A stretch of DNA of 64,000 nt from Chryseobacterium elymi. Its GTDB lineage: Bacteria > Bacteroidota > Bacteroidia > Flavobacteriales > Weeksellaceae. Position numbers and translations under genes: made by a program. Under the pieces are notes generated by a model that saw only the letters and a program-made list of their open reading frames with translations, had not been told where the DNA came from and did not search any database. The DNA lies in NCBI RefSeq assembly GCF_003385495.1, contig NZ_QNUH01000006.1, forward strand, positions 1 to 64,000. Direction: 5' to 3'. This document shows, one piece after another, positions 43,192 through 52,931 of the stretch. Each line of letters begins with the position of its first letter. Position 1 is the first letter of the stretch.

Positions 43192-44037
43192 ATGGAGACA
43201 GAAAATATAGGATTCATCGGACTGGGAAATATGGGCCATCCCATGGCTAAAAACCTTGAAAAAGCAGGATTTCCGCTTTCAGTTTACAACAGATCACCTG
43301 AAAAGACTAAAGACTTTAAAGAAAAATCAACCGTTTATACTCAGATTTCAGATCTGGTGAAGAACAGTACTATCGTATTCACAATGCTTACCGACGACCA
43401 TGCTGCCAAAGCAGTTTACAAAGATATCCTGAAATCGGACATTACCGGAAAACTTTTTATAGATATGAGCACGATCTCTCCACAGGCCACTTCTGAGCTA
43501 AGCGGAGCCATTAAAATAAAAGAAGCCTCTTTCATAGACGCCCCTGTAGCTGGAAGTACTGTTCCAGCCGCAGAAGGTACTCTGATCATTATGGCTGGCG
43601 GTGAGGAAAAAGATATGCAGCGAGCAATGCCCTATCTTGAAAAACTTGGAAAAGCGGTGAAGCATTTAGGTGAAAACGGAAAAGGAATTGCCGGAAAACT
43701 GTCCATCAATTATTTCCTTTCTGCCATTTATCAGGGATTGGCAGAAACTGTCCTGTTTGCAGATAAATTAGGTATTGAGCGGACCGATATGCTGGAAATC
43801 ATCAACCAAAGTGCCAGTGGAAGTGGTGCTACCAAAGTAAAAACGCCTATGCTCATCCATAATCAGTATGAACCCGCCTTTGCGCTGGATCTGATGCTGA
43901 AAGATATTCTCCTTGCCCAAAATGCAGGCGCTGACTTCCCTTTATCAAAAGTGCTGAGTGAGACCTATCAATCAGCTCATGATGAAGGCTTTGGTAAAGA
44001 TGATGTGATCAGCATTATCAATTACCTGAAAAAGTAA
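43192..44037 (+). CDS. 3-hydroxyisobutyrate dehydrogenase-like NAD(P) oxidoreductase
   Basis: The 281-aa protein has the Rossmann motif GFIGLGNMGHPMAKNL at the N-terminus, the substrate-binding FIDAPVAGSTVPAAEGTL and the catalytic lysine in GKGIAGKLSINYF. This is the beta-hydroxyacid dehydrogenase family, which includes glyoxylate/succinic semialdehyde reductases. The DUF296 gene follows at 50 bp and is likely co-transcribed. The substrate is not settled by sequence. Confidence 0.92.
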   Translation: METENIGFIGLGNMGHPMAKNLEKAGFPLSVYNRSPEKTKDFKEKSTVYTQISDLVKNSTIVFTMLTDDHAAKAVYKDILKSDITGKLFIDMSTISPQATSELSGAIKIKEASFIDAPVAGSTVPAAEGTLIIMAGGEEKDMQRAMPYLEKLGKAVKHLGENGKGIAGKLSINYFLSAIYQGLAETVLFADKLGIERTDMLEIINQSASGSGATKVKTPMLIHNQYEPAFALDLMLKDILLAQNAGADFPLSKVLSETYQSAHDEGFGKDDVISIINYLKK

Positions 44038-44086
44038 ATACAAAGAATTTGGAGAGTTTAAACTATTAATTTTAGCTGTAAATAGA

Positions 44087-44542
44087 ATGGATACACAGAA
44101 TTTTAAAGGAAATAATTGGTCTGCGAGAAAGGTTGATCAGATTTATATTGTAAGTGTGAAAAATGGGTCAAGTATCGTTGATACACTGACCGATTTTGTT
44201 AAAAACCAAAATATACTGGCCGGAGAAATTACAGGTATTGGAGCGGTGAATGAAGCTACTCTGCGCTTTTTCAGGCCTTCTGATAAAAATTATATCGATA
44301 AAACATTTAATGAACAGATGGAAATAACCAATATTTCCGGAAATGTTTCAGAAATAGAAGGAGAACCTGTCCTTCATCTTCATATTACATTGGGAAGAGA
44401 AGATTATACCGCTTTGGCCGGACATCTTATGGATGCTAAAATCCGAGGTGCCGGAGAATTTATTTTTTATCCGCTGAATACCCGGGTTGTAAAAATTAAG
44501 AATGAAGAAGTCGGAATCAATTTCTATGATTTTGAAAAATAA
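44087..44542 (+). CDS. PPC/DUF296 domain protein
   Basis: The 151-aa protein has the PCC/DUF296 fold, with GEITGIGAVNEATLRFF and the metal-type HLHITLGREDY and GHLMDAKIRGAGEF. In plants this domain joins AT-hook DNA-binding proteins; bacterial stand-alone forms have no clear function. It follows the dehydrogenase gene and ends at a hairpin terminator. Confidence 0.9.
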   Translation: MDTQNFKGNNWSARKVDQIYIVSVKNGSSIVDTLTDFVKNQNILAGEITGIGAVNEATLRFFRPSDKNYIDKTFNEQMEITNISGNVSEIEGEPVLHLHITLGREDYTALAGHLMDAKIRGAGEFIFYPLNTRVVKIKNEEVGINFYDFEK

Positions 44543-44547
44543 AAACC

Positions 44548-44577
44548 AAAGGAGCGGCGGTAAGCTGCTCCTTTTTT
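44548..44577 (+). terminator. Terminator of the dehydrogenase-DUF296 unit
   Basis: Arms AAAGGAGC (44548-44555) and GCTCCTTT (44567-44574), then Ts. It lies between two convergent genes. Confidence 0.75.
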
Positions 44578-44595
44578 ATAGATAGTGTTTTTTTA

Positions 44596-45399
44596 TTAAA
44601 CCTTGCTGGTCGTGAGACCAAACTTTTGTTTAAAAGAATAATAGAAATGGGACAGATTTTCAAATCCCAGTTCGAGATAAATATCAGATGGCTTTTTGTT
44701 TTTATGCCGGATCTGGTAATACGCTTCTTCCAGTCTTTTTTCTTTAAGCCATTGTTTAGGCGTCATGTTGAAAGCTTTGCTGAAATCACGCTTAAACCCG
44801 GAAAGACTGCGACCTGTGAGCCTTGCAAATGTTTCCACCGGCACATTGAATTTGAAATTCTTATTCATAAATTCCTTTAGATCGATCTTATGAGGTTCTG
44901 AAAAATCAAAAAGCAGGTTTTTAAAATCAGGATTACTCTGCAGAATCAACTCTATCGCCTCTTTAACCTTTAAAACAGTCAGCCTGGAAGTTGCTGTTTT
45001 TGTTTTGTTAATATACGGAAGCAGTGAAACAAAATACCCGCTGAAAAATTCATCAGGTTCAAAAAAAAGCCTTTCAGTATCGGGAAATCTTTCGGATGGA
45101 GTTATTTTATTTTCTGCTGCATACTGACGGAGTGTTTCCTGGTCAAGAGTTATAGACAGAAACTGGTATTTTTTATTCTTTGAAGGGTATTTTACCGTTC
45201 GGATCAGTTGATTTTTTCTGACGAGCACTACTGTATTCTCCTTTATAACAGTTTTGCCTTTGTCATGAAAAGCATGGGTTTCACCGGACAGCTGATAGCC
45301 CAGAAAATGATCGGGAATAAATTCCTCGTGCCCCCTGTACATTTCAAAAGCACAGGAATATACCAGTTTATCAAATATGATTTCCGAAGTTTTCTCCAT
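44596..45399 (-). CDS. AraC family regulator of the SDR-GlcG operon
   Basis: The 267-aa protein has an AraC-type sensor (residues 1-150) and a C-terminal double helix-turn-helix (about 170-265, FARLTGRSLSGFKRDFSKAFNMTPKQWLKEKRLEEAY, LGFENLSHFYYSFKQKFG). It is the third gene of an operon that begins with the SDR gene, 18 bp after the GlcG/HbpS gene. Direct repeats at the promoter of that operon are the expected AraC binding site, which suggests autoregulation. Confidence 0.88.
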   Translation of the reverse strand: MEKTSEIIFDKLVYSCAFEMYRGHEEFIPDHFLGYQLSGETHAFHDKGKTVIKENTVVLVRKNQLIRTVKYPSKNKKYQFLSITLDQETLRQYAAENKITPSERFPDTERLFFEPDEFFSGYFVSLLPYINKTKTATSRLTVLKVKEAIELILQSNPDFKNLLFDFSEPHKIDLKEFMNKNFKFNVPVETFARLTGRSLSGFKRDFSKAFNMTPKQWLKEKRLEEAYYQIRHKNKKPSDIYLELGFENLSHFYYSFKQKFGLTTSKV

Positions 45400-45417
45400 G
45401 ATACAAATATCTGAAAT

Positions 45418-45819
45418 TTAAGACATAACAGCAGCACCTGCCTCTGCAATCTCTTTATCCTGTTCAGGAGTTCCCCCGGAAGACGCTATTGCACCTATGA
45501 TTTTTCCTTCAGCATCTTTGATGACTACTCCGCCAGCAATGGTAAGAAGCCCGTCATTGGAATTCAGCATGCCATATCCGTGAATATCTGCTCCGGCAAT
45601 GATTGTTCCCATCACATCACTGTCAACACCGAACATTACTGCAGTTTTCGCCTTCTTAACAGCAAAATCGATAACACCGTAAACACTGTCCAGTCTTGCC
45701 ATGCTTATAAGATGCCCTCCTGTATCTACAACGGCAATACTTACAGGAATATTGATGGATTTTGCTTTTTCAGTAGCTGCCTGAAGAGCTTTTGCAGCCT
45801 GGTTATATGTTATGCTCAT
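45418..45819 (-). CDS. GlcG/HbpS family heme-binding-like protein
   Basis: The 133-aa protein has the GlcG/HbpS (DUF336) pattern: INIPVSIAVVDTGGHLISMARLD, GADIHGYGMLNSNDG and GAIASSGGTPEQDKEIAEAG. HbpS-type proteins bind haem or cobalamin; GlcG functions are unclear. No signal peptide. It lies 3 bp after the SDR gene and 18 bp before the AraC gene. Confidence 0.92.
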   Translation of the reverse strand: MSITYNQAAKALQAATEKAKSINIPVSIAVVDTGGHLISMARLDSVYGVIDFAVKKAKTAVMFGVDSDVMGTIIAGADIHGYGMLNSNDGLLTIAGGVVIKDAEGKIIGAIASSGGTPEQDKEIAEAGAAVMS

Positions 45820-45822
45820 TGT

Positions 45823-46614
45823 TTAACTTTTTGCAGTCCATGCATCGGCCTGTATTTGTTTTACAAAATCCTCTGTTTCTTTAGGGTGCACATTCCTGAA
45901 ATTAGAATTGTCATCCAATGCTACATCTACAATTACCTCTGCCATAGACTGCGGATCCAGCTGATGGGCAAGCGAATCGGCTGCACCGTCAAAAGCAGAT
46001 TCCGGAGTAAAATTCACTTCAGGATCATACCATCGGAAAATAGAGTCTACTCCCCTGTCATTAAACCCTGTTCCAAAAACGCCCGGATTACAGGTTGCGA
46101 TTTTAATATTGAACGGAGCCAGTTCGGTTTTTAATCCCTCTGCAATAGCTTCCATAGCATGCTTTGAAGCACAATAAGCTGCTACATAAGGAACCGTCCA
46201 TAGTCCTCCCATTGAAGTTGTGAATACAATCTTGCCTCGCTTCTTTTGTTCAATGAATTTTTTAACAAAGCCTTGTGCCAGTTGCAATCCGCCAAAAACA
46301 TTCACATCGAACATTGAACGGATAAGCTCCAGTGGCTGCTCGGCAATAGGGCCACCCTCCATAATACCGGCATTGCTGATCAGAATATCAATATCATATT
46401 TTTTAATGATATAATTGATGTCCTGTGAATTCGTTACATCCAGTTTATCAACCGTAAGTTCGATTCCCTGTTCGCCTGCTTCCCTGATTAAATCACTCAT
46501 CTGAGGATACACCTGTGCTGTTGCAATAACCCTGTGGCCTCTTTTAGCCAGATCAAATGCGGCTATTTTTCCGAAACCGCTTGCTGCACCTGTAATTAAA
46601 ATTGTTTTGCTCAT
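45823..46614 (-). CDS. SDR family oxidoreductase
   Basis: The short-chain dehydrogenase has the NAD(P) motif TGAASGFGK and the catalytic YCASK (Y-x3-K). Start choice: ATG 46614 (MSKTILITGAA) gives 263 aa. A TTG at 46641 would add nine residues and would lie upstream of the predicted transcription start, so I reject it. It is the first gene of the SDR-GlcG-AraC operon. Confidence 0.92.
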   Translation of the reverse strand: MSKTILITGAASGFGKIAAFDLAKRGHRVIATAQVYPQMSDLIREAGEQGIELTVDKLDVTNSQDINYIIKKYDIDILISNAGIMEGGPIAEQPLELIRSMFDVNVFGGLQLAQGFVKKFIEQKKRGKIVFTTSMGGLWTVPYVAAYCASKHAMEAIAEGLKTELAPFNIKIATCNPGVFGTGFNDRGVDSIFRWYDPEVNFTPESAFDGAADSLAHQLDPQSMAEVIVDVALDDNSNFRNVHPKETEDFVKQIQADAWTAKS

Positions 46615-46638
46615 TTTGTTTTCTTTATTGTTACAGGA

Positions 46639-46705
46639 CAAAGGTCATAGATTTCAGAAGGATATTTATTGCTGAAAAGTTCAATGTTTTATTGCTGGAA
46701 AGTTC
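46639..46705 (-). promoter_or_regulatory. Promoter with 18-bp direct repeats (AraC-type operator)
   Basis: TTTATTGCTGAAAAGTTC (46665-46682) and TTTATTGCTGGAAAGTTC (46688-46705) differ at one base and have a 23-bp period. A leftward GACCTTTG (46639-46646) is one base from TAnnTTTG. The near repeat would be centred about -43, the class II activator position. The remainder of the gap to 46977 is AT-rich with no gene; it must contain the rightward promoter of the DNA repair operon. Confidence 0.6.
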
Positions 46706-46977
46706 TATATAAAAACAGATTTATACTGATCATTTCAAACTGAACAATATTTAAATCACTTAAAAATGTATGAGAAAGTTAGAATTTAAAGCCTGCTGAG
46801 AGATTTTCAGTGAGAGTAGGTAAATGAAACACAAAATAAAATTGATTTTAAAGTTTTAATTTCAAACCCTTTAATATTTTCATGCAAAATGCAGAATTGG
46901 TTAGATTTTTGAAGGATAAAGCATAACCAAACTTCTATAAATACAGAACGTTTTATAGAAAATCAAAATATTTTCCA

Positions 46978-48000
46978 TTGAAGCTGATAACATTTACAAA
47001 AAAAGGCATTTACTGCCCTCAGGGTAAATTTTATATTGACCCCTGGAGGCCTGTAGACCTGGCAGTCATCACACACGGACATGCCGACCATGCCCGCTGG
47101 GGAATGAAGAAATACCTTTGCCATCATTATACAAAACCAATCCTCTATCAGAGAATCGGGATTGATATCGAATGCCAGGGTGTTGAATATGGTGAAACAC
47201 TTACCCTTAATGGAGTAAAGGTTTCGTTGCACCCTGCAGGGCACATTATTGGTTCCGCACAGATAAGATTGGAATACAAAGGTTATGTCACCGTTATTTC
47301 CGGAGATTATAAAGTACAGGAAGACGGGTTGAGTACTCCGTTTGAGCTGGTGAAGTGCAACGAGTTTGTCACGGAAAGTACTTTCGGACTTCCTATTTAT
47401 AACTGGCTTGAAGTTCCTGACCTTAATAAAAAGCTTCAGACATGGGTCCTTAAAAATAGGGAAAACACAAAAACATCTGTATTTATAGGGTATTCCTTAG
47501 GAAAAGCCCAGCGTATTATGAAAGCGGTAGAAGGCCTGGGGAAAATATATGTCCACTATTCCATCGGAAAATTGAATGAAGCCTTTGAATCTGTCGGAAT
47601 TGATCTTCCGGATTATACAGTCGCTGATTTCAGAGAGAATGCTAAAGAAGTTCAGCATGAAATTGTTATTGTTCCCCCGGCACTGCTTGACAGCAATATC
47701 ATTAAAAAAATACCGGATGCAGCCACAGCCATCTGTTCAGGCTGGATGCAGGTACGTGGTGCCAGAAGATGGCGAAGTGCCGATGCAGGATTTGCCATGA
47801 GCGATCATGCCGACTGGAAAGGGCTTTTGCAGGCTGTAAAAGCTACAGGAGCTGAAATTGTACACGTTACTCATGGCCAGACCGAGATTTTTTCAAAGTA
47901 TTTAAATGAAATCTGTATTAAAGCAGATGTGGTGCAGACCCAGTTCGGAGAAGACGAGGAAGAATCTGAAAAAGAAATCATTGAAAACCCCGGGCCATGA
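46978..48000 (+). CDS. Ligase-associated DNA exonuclease
   Basis: The 340-aa metallo-beta-lactamase/beta-CASP protein has the zinc motif HGHADHARWG (residues near 33-42) and HPAGHIIGSAQI, as in SNM1/CPSF-like nucleases. It starts with TTG at 46978; the family opening TFTKKGIYCPQG follows immediately, so this start is well supported. It is the first gene of the four-gene ligase-associated DNA damage response operon, and its end overlaps the ligase start by 4 bp. It should trim DNA ends for the ligase. Confidence 0.92.
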   Translation: MKLITFTKKGIYCPQGKFYIDPWRPVDLAVITHGHADHARWGMKKYLCHHYTKPILYQRIGIDIECQGVEYGETLTLNGVKVSLHPAGHIIGSAQIRLEYKGYVTVISGDYKVQEDGLSTPFELVKCNEFVTESTFGLPIYNWLEVPDLNKKLQTWVLKNRENTKTSVFIGYSLGKAQRIMKAVEGLGKIYVHYSIGKLNEAFESVGIDLPDYTVADFRENAKEVQHEIVIVPPALLDSNIIKKIPDAATAICSGWMQVRGARRWRSADAGFAMSDHADWKGLLQAVKATGAEIVHVTHGQTEIFSKYLNEICIKADVVQTQFGEDEEESEKEIIENPGP

Positions 48001-49577
48001 AACATTTTGCAGATTTGATCAATGCGTTGGAAACTACCAATAAGACCAATGCAAAAATAGATGCCATCATCGATTATCTGGAACGGGCTCCGGATGAAGA
48101 TAAAGTATGGTTTATTGCTCTGTTTACAGGAAAAAGGCCCAAGAGAAATGTCAATACCAATTATATGAAAGAATGGGCTTTGGAGATCACACAACTGCCG
48201 TTCTGGCTATTCCAGGAAAGCTATTCTTCAGTGGGAGACCTGGGAGAAACACTTTCTCTTATCCTCCCCCCTCCAGTCGAAAAAATCGACCGTACCCTAT
48301 CCCAATGGATGCTGGATATTGTTCATTTAAAAGATAAATCAGATGCTGAAAAAAAAGAATTTGTATTAAAATCATGGAACGGACTGGATTATACAGAACG
48401 TTTAATTTTTAATAAATTACTGGGCGGAAGTTTCAGGATTGGTGTTTCAGATAAAACACTCATCAATGCGCTGACCAGATTTTCGTCCCAGGAAGCCAGC
48501 ACTCTTATGCACAGCCTGATGGGTAAATGGCTTCCCGGAGAAGTTACATTTCAGGAACTCATTTCGGCAGAAAATGTTAATCCAGATAATTCAAAACCCT
48601 ATCCTTTCTGCCTGGCTTATCCGCTGGAAAAAGAGCTTGAAGAACTGGGAGATCCTGAAGACTGGCAGACAGAATACAAATGGGACGGGATCCGTGGACA
48701 GATTATCAGGAGAAATGATGAAGTCTTTATATGGTCAAGGGGTGAAGAGCTCGTCACAGACCAGTTTCCGGAAATAAAAGATACCGTACAGGCCATGAAA
48801 GGTAATTTTGTTTTAGATGGAGAAATACTTGCGGTAAAGGATTATAATATATTAAATTTCAATGAATTACAGAAAAGATTAAACAGGAAAGTTTTAACAA
48901 AAAAAATGCTGGCAGATATTCCTATCGAAGTCTTTGTTTATGATCTGCTTGAACTTGAAGGAACCGACCTCCGTGAAAAACCTATGGCCGCCAGACGGGC
49001 CATGCTCGAAGAATTACTTCTGAATGAAACCCCTCCAAATATTAAGCTTTCCCAGGTCATTAACTTTGAAAAATGGGACGATCTCAATACAATAAGAGAA
49101 GCATCAAGAGACATCAACAGCGAAGGCCTCATGCTGAAACAGAAAAACTCTCCTTATCATGCCGGAAGAAAAAAAGGCGACTGGTGGAAATGGAAAGTCA
49201 GTCCTCTGACCATTGATGCGGTCCTGATTTACGCCCAGAAAGGAAGCGGCCGGCGAAGTGCCTATTACACGGATTATACATTTGCCGTAAAAAACGGAGG
49301 TGCTTTGGTGACCATTGCAAAAGCCTATTCGGGGCTCACTGATAAAGAAATCATGGAAGTCAGCAAATTTGTCAATAAAAATGCCATAGAAAAGTTCGGA
49401 CCTGTCCGTACAGTAAAAGCTGAGCTGGTCTTTGAAATCGCCTTTGAAGGCATTGGATTCAGCAGCAGGCATAAAAGCGGGGTTGCCTTAAGGTTTCCAA
49501 GAATTGTAAGATGGCGGAAAGACAAAACCGTAGATGAAATTGACGAACTTGAAGAAATAAAAAAACTGATCCAATAA
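47997..49577 (+). CDS. ATP-dependent DNA ligase (ligase-associated damage response)
   Basis: The 526-aa enzyme has an N-terminal DNA-binding domain (1-200), the nucleotidyltransferase motif KWDGIRGQ (residues 228-235, catalytic lysine K228), VFVYDLLE and the motif V region WWKWKVSP, and a C-terminal OB domain. It resembles LigB/LigC-type ligases rather than the housekeeping NAD-dependent LigA. It overlaps the exonuclease gene by 4 bp and precedes the helicase gene by 1 bp. Confidence 0.94.
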   Translation: MKHFADLINALETTNKTNAKIDAIIDYLERAPDEDKVWFIALFTGKRPKRNVNTNYMKEWALEITQLPFWLFQESYSSVGDLGETLSLILPPPVEKIDRTLSQWMLDIVHLKDKSDAEKKEFVLKSWNGLDYTERLIFNKLLGGSFRIGVSDKTLINALTRFSSQEASTLMHSLMGKWLPGEVTFQELISAENVNPDNSKPYPFCLAYPLEKELEELGDPEDWQTEYKWDGIRGQIIRRNDEVFIWSRGEELVTDQFPEIKDTVQAMKGNFVLDGEILAVKDYNILNFNELQKRLNRKVLTKKMLADIPIEVFVYDLLELEGTDLREKPMAARRAMLEELLLNETPPNIKLSQVINFEKWDDLNTIREASRDINSEGLMLKQKNSPYHAGRKKGDWWKWKVSPLTIDAVLIYAQKGSGRRSAYYTDYTFAVKNGGALVTIAKAYSGLTDKEIMEVSKFVNKNAIEKFGPVRTVKAELVFEIAFEGIGFSSRHKSGVALRFPRIVRWRKDKTVDEIDELEEIKKLIQ

Positions 49578-49578
49578 T

Positions 49579-52029
49579 TTGAAAGCATTTGAAAACAGCA
49601 ACGGATTCAAAGTCATCCAGCAATGGATGGCAGGTAAAGGCATTTCTCCTTTCAAATTTCAGATCGATACCTGGCAAAAATTCGGAAGTGGATACAGCGG
49701 AATGGTGGTGGCCCCTACAGGATTCGGAAAGACATTTTCTGTTTTCCTTGCGCTGGTTTCAGATTTCATGAACCGTCCGGAAGAGTACAAAAAAGGATTG
49801 AAAATGATCTGGCTTACTCCCTTGCGTTCTCTGTCCAAAGATATTGCTAAAGCCATGCAGGAAGCCATGGATGAAATTGGCATCGACTGGACCGTTGGCG
49901 TGCGAAATGGAGATACCGATCCAAAAATAAAACAGCAGCAGGTACGAAATATGCCGGAAATTCTCGTTGTTACACCCGAAAGCCTTCATCTGCTTTTAGG
50001 ACAGAAAAATCATGCCCGGTTCTTTCAGGACATGAAATGTGTTGTAACTGATGAATGGCATGAATTATTGGGCTCAAAGCGGGGTGTCATGGTTGAGCTT
50101 GCTATTTCCCAATTAAGAAAATATGTTCCTAAAATAAAAATATGGGGAATTACCGCAACCATCGGAAATCTCGATGAAGCAATGGATGTTTTAATTCCGT
50201 ATCCTATCAAAAAAACAAAAATTACAGCCAAAGAACATAAAAAGATAGATATTCTTCCGGTAATTCCGGATGAAATTGAAATTCTTCCCTGGGCCGGACA
50301 TTTGGGAGCAAAACTAGCCGACAAAATAGTGCCGATTATTCTGGATTCAAAATCTACCATTGTTTTTACCAATACACGAAGCCAGAGCGAAATGTGGTAC
50401 CAGCTCCTGCTGAGTGCCTATCCTGATTTTGCGGGCCAGATTGCCATCCATCACAGTTCTATCGATGCTCATCTCCGGATCTGGATCGAAGAAAATTTAA
50501 GTGCCGGAAAGCTTAAAGCCGTAGTGTCGACTTCCTCGTTGGATCTCGGAATCGATTTTAAGCCTGTAGACACCGTTATTCAGATTGGTTCGGCAAAAGG
50601 AGTTGCCAGATTTCTTCAACGCGCAGGACGAAGCGGACACTCCCCTTTTGAAACCTCTAAAATCTACTGCGTTCCTACACATTCCCTCGAACTGATCGAA
50701 GTCGCTGCTTTAAAAGAAGCCGTCAGACAGAAAGTGACAGAACCCCGTGAACCGCAGGTTCTATGCTTTGATGTGCTGGTACAGTTTCTTATGACCCTGG
50801 CAGTTGGTGACGGATTTTATCCTGAAGAAACATTTGAAAGAATAAAAAAGGTATTCGCTTTTCAGGAAATGACCGATGAAGAATGGAAAAGCATCCTTGA
50901 TTTTTTGACAATCGGCGGAAGTGTTTTAAAAAGCTATGAAGAATTCCATAAGATCGTTATTATGGAAGACGGCCTTTACAAAGTAACTTCCAGGAAAATT
51001 GCCATGCTGCACCGGATGAATATGGGTGTTATCGTAAGTGATGCCATGCTGAAAGTGAAATTTATTTCCGGTGGCTATATCGGGATGGTGGAAGAATATT
51101 TTATTTCAAAACTAAAAAAAGAAGAAAAATTTATCCTGGCCGGAAGAACATTGGAAGTCGCTATGATCAAAGATATGACCGTTTATGTCCGTGCAGCAAA
51201 AGGAAAAGCAATGGCTCCGAGCTATCTGGGTGGAAGACTTCCTTTAAGCTCCAATTTAGGACATTTTTTAAGAGAAAAACTCTCCCATGCCTTAAATCCG
51301 AAAGCTTCAGAAAAGGAACTTAAATTTTTACATCCGTTATTAGCCAGCCAGGAAAAAAATTCACACATTCCCAAAGAGGATGAATTTCTTGTTGAGCTGA
51401 TCAAAAACCGCGAAGGTTACCATATGTTCATGTATCCCTTTGAAGGGCGCCTGGTTCATGAAGTGATGGCCGCACTCATCGCTTACCGTATTTCAAAACT
51501 GGCCCCGATTTCTTTTTCAATGGCTATGAATGATTATGGTTTTGAACTTTTCAGCGACAAGGAAATTCCTCTGAATGAAGATAATTTAGATAAAATTCTC
51601 ACCCGTGACAATCTGATGAATGATGTTATAGCCAGTATCAATTCCGCAGAAATGGCAAGAAGAAAATTCCGCGATATAGCCGTGATCTCAGGAATGGTGA
51701 TCCAGAATTATGCGGGAAAACAGCGTTCGAATAAGTCATTGCAAAGCTCGACCGGACTCATTTTTAAAGTTCTTGAAGATTACGACCCGAATCATTTCCT
51801 TGTCAGACAGGCCTATACCGAAGTTTTCAATATGCAGCTTCAGGAACCGCGATTGGTAGAAGCCTTTAAAAGAATTGAAAAATCAAAAATCATTTTAAAA
51901 TATTCCCATACCTTTACTCCGCTGAGCTTCCCTATCAAAGTAGACAGCCTAAGGCAGACACTTTCGAGTGAAAGTCTGGATGCAAGGATCAAACGGATGG
52001 TGGAACAGGCAAGGAAAAGAGGGTTTTAG
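49579..52029 (+). CDS. Ligase-associated DEXH box helicase (Lhr-like)
   Basis: The 816-aa superfamily 2 helicase has Walker A APTGFGKT (45-52), the DEWH box (D158-H161), TNTRSQSE and the motif VI QRAGRSGH, followed by an Lhr-type C-terminal region. It starts with TTG at 49579; the family N-terminus supports this. In the ligase-associated system it probably unwinds or remodels damaged DNA for the exonuclease and ligase. It is followed by a 125-bp gap before pdeM. Confidence 0.94.
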   Translation: MKAFENSNGFKVIQQWMAGKGISPFKFQIDTWQKFGSGYSGMVVAPTGFGKTFSVFLALVSDFMNRPEEYKKGLKMIWLTPLRSLSKDIAKAMQEAMDEIGIDWTVGVRNGDTDPKIKQQQVRNMPEILVVTPESLHLLLGQKNHARFFQDMKCVVTDEWHELLGSKRGVMVELAISQLRKYVPKIKIWGITATIGNLDEAMDVLIPYPIKKTKITAKEHKKIDILPVIPDEIEILPWAGHLGAKLADKIVPIILDSKSTIVFTNTRSQSEMWYQLLLSAYPDFAGQIAIHHSSIDAHLRIWIEENLSAGKLKAVVSTSSLDLGIDFKPVDTVIQIGSAKGVARFLQRAGRSGHSPFETSKIYCVPTHSLELIEVAALKEAVRQKVTEPREPQVLCFDVLVQFLMTLAVGDGFYPEETFERIKKVFAFQEMTDEEWKSILDFLTIGGSVLKSYEEFHKIVIMEDGLYKVTSRKIAMLHRMNMGVIVSDAMLKVKFISGGYIGMVEEYFISKLKKEEKFILAGRTLEVAMIKDMTVYVRAAKGKAMAPSYLGGRLPLSSNLGHFLREKLSHALNPKASEKELKFLHPLLASQEKNSHIPKEDEFLVELIKNREGYHMFMYPFEGRLVHEVMAALIAYRISKLAPISFSMAMNDYGFELFSDKEIPLNEDNLDKILTRDNLMNDVIASINSAEMARRKFRDIAVISGMVIQNYAGKQRSNKSLQSSTGLIFKVLEDYDPNHFLVRQAYTEVFNMQLQEPRLVEAFKRIEKSKIILKYSHTFTPLSFPIKVDSLRQTLSSESLDARIKRMVEQARKRGF

Positions 52030-52154
52030 AGTTATAAGTGGATGATGAGTTTGTTGCGGAGTGCGGGTTCCGGATTCTATGTCATAATATAAAACCTCCT
52101 TCTCCCAGTCTCCAAACTTTAGAAAGTCATTAATACATTTTACAAAACAATAAC

Positions 52155-52799
52155 TTGAACATCGCAATTAAAAATATTACCGTCAAAAGCCAGATTTTCA
52201 CCCTAACCAATCAGCGTGCTGTATTTTGGAAAAAGGAGAAAGCATTGATTCTGTCGGATCTTCACATTGGAAAAACCGCTCATTTCAGAAAAAATGGAAT
52301 TGCTTTGGCCAATCATATTATGAAAAATGATCTGGAAAGACTTTCTTTTCTGATTGAATATTTTCAGCCCGAAAAATTTATTGTCGTTGGAGATTTGCTT
52401 CACGCCGGAGATAATTCAGATGTAGACGCATTCTGCAGCTGGAGAAATCAGTACCCGGATCTTCATTTTTATCTTGTAAAAGGAAATCATGACCGTTTAT
52501 CAACTGCACTGGAGAAAAAATTGTGTTTAACTTTCAGTACTGATTCTCTGACGGTTGACGGTTTTACTTTCGTCCATGACTTTGATGAAACATTGTCGGA
52601 ATTTCAGATCACAGGACATATTCATCCCGGTATTATATTAAATTCTGCGGTGAAAAAAATAAGACTTCCGTGTTTTGTTCAGACAAATAACCAATTACTT
52701 CTTCCTGCTTTCAGTGAGTTTACCGGACTGGATACCAAAAATATTCCCAAAGGCGGAAAATTCTTTGTGTTTACAGATTCTGAAATTCATGAATATTAG
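52155..52799 (+). CDS. pdeM: Ligase-associated DNA damage response endonuclease PdeM
   Basis: The 214-aa calcineurin-like phosphoesterase has LILSDLHIGK, VVGDLLHAGDNSD, LVKGNHDRL and TGHIHPG, the standard metal-site motifs. It starts with TTG. It is the fourth member of the exonuclease-ligase-helicase operon after a 125-bp gap. It should act as a metal-dependent nuclease or phosphodiesterase in the same repair process. Confidence 0.92.
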   Translation: MNIAIKNITVKSQIFTLTNQRAVFWKKEKALILSDLHIGKTAHFRKNGIALANHIMKNDLERLSFLIEYFQPEKFIVVGDLLHAGDNSDVDAFCSWRNQYPDLHFYLVKGNHDRLSTALEKKLCLTFSTDSLTVDGFTFVHDFDETLSEFQITGHIHPGIILNSAVKKIRLPCFVQTNNQLLLPAFSEFTGLDTKNIPKGGKFFVFTDSEIHEY

Positions 52800-52931
52800 G
52801 ACTGCGGTTAAATATTATTTCCTCTCTATTTGTATTTCAATAAATAAGCGGAGCGCCCTTGTTTACCTTAAAAATTCATATATCTATTACTCTTAGTCGA
52901 AAAAAATAATCAAATATTTACCCCAAAAATG

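Noticed and set aside
46615..46641. TTG start giving a longer SDR protein
   Set aside because: It lies at or upstream of the predicted transcription start, and the Rossmann motif begins right after the ATG at 46614.
52675..52896. Open frame overlapping the pdeM end
   Set aside because: It is a shadow of the pdeM coding sequence and the AT-rich downstream DNA.
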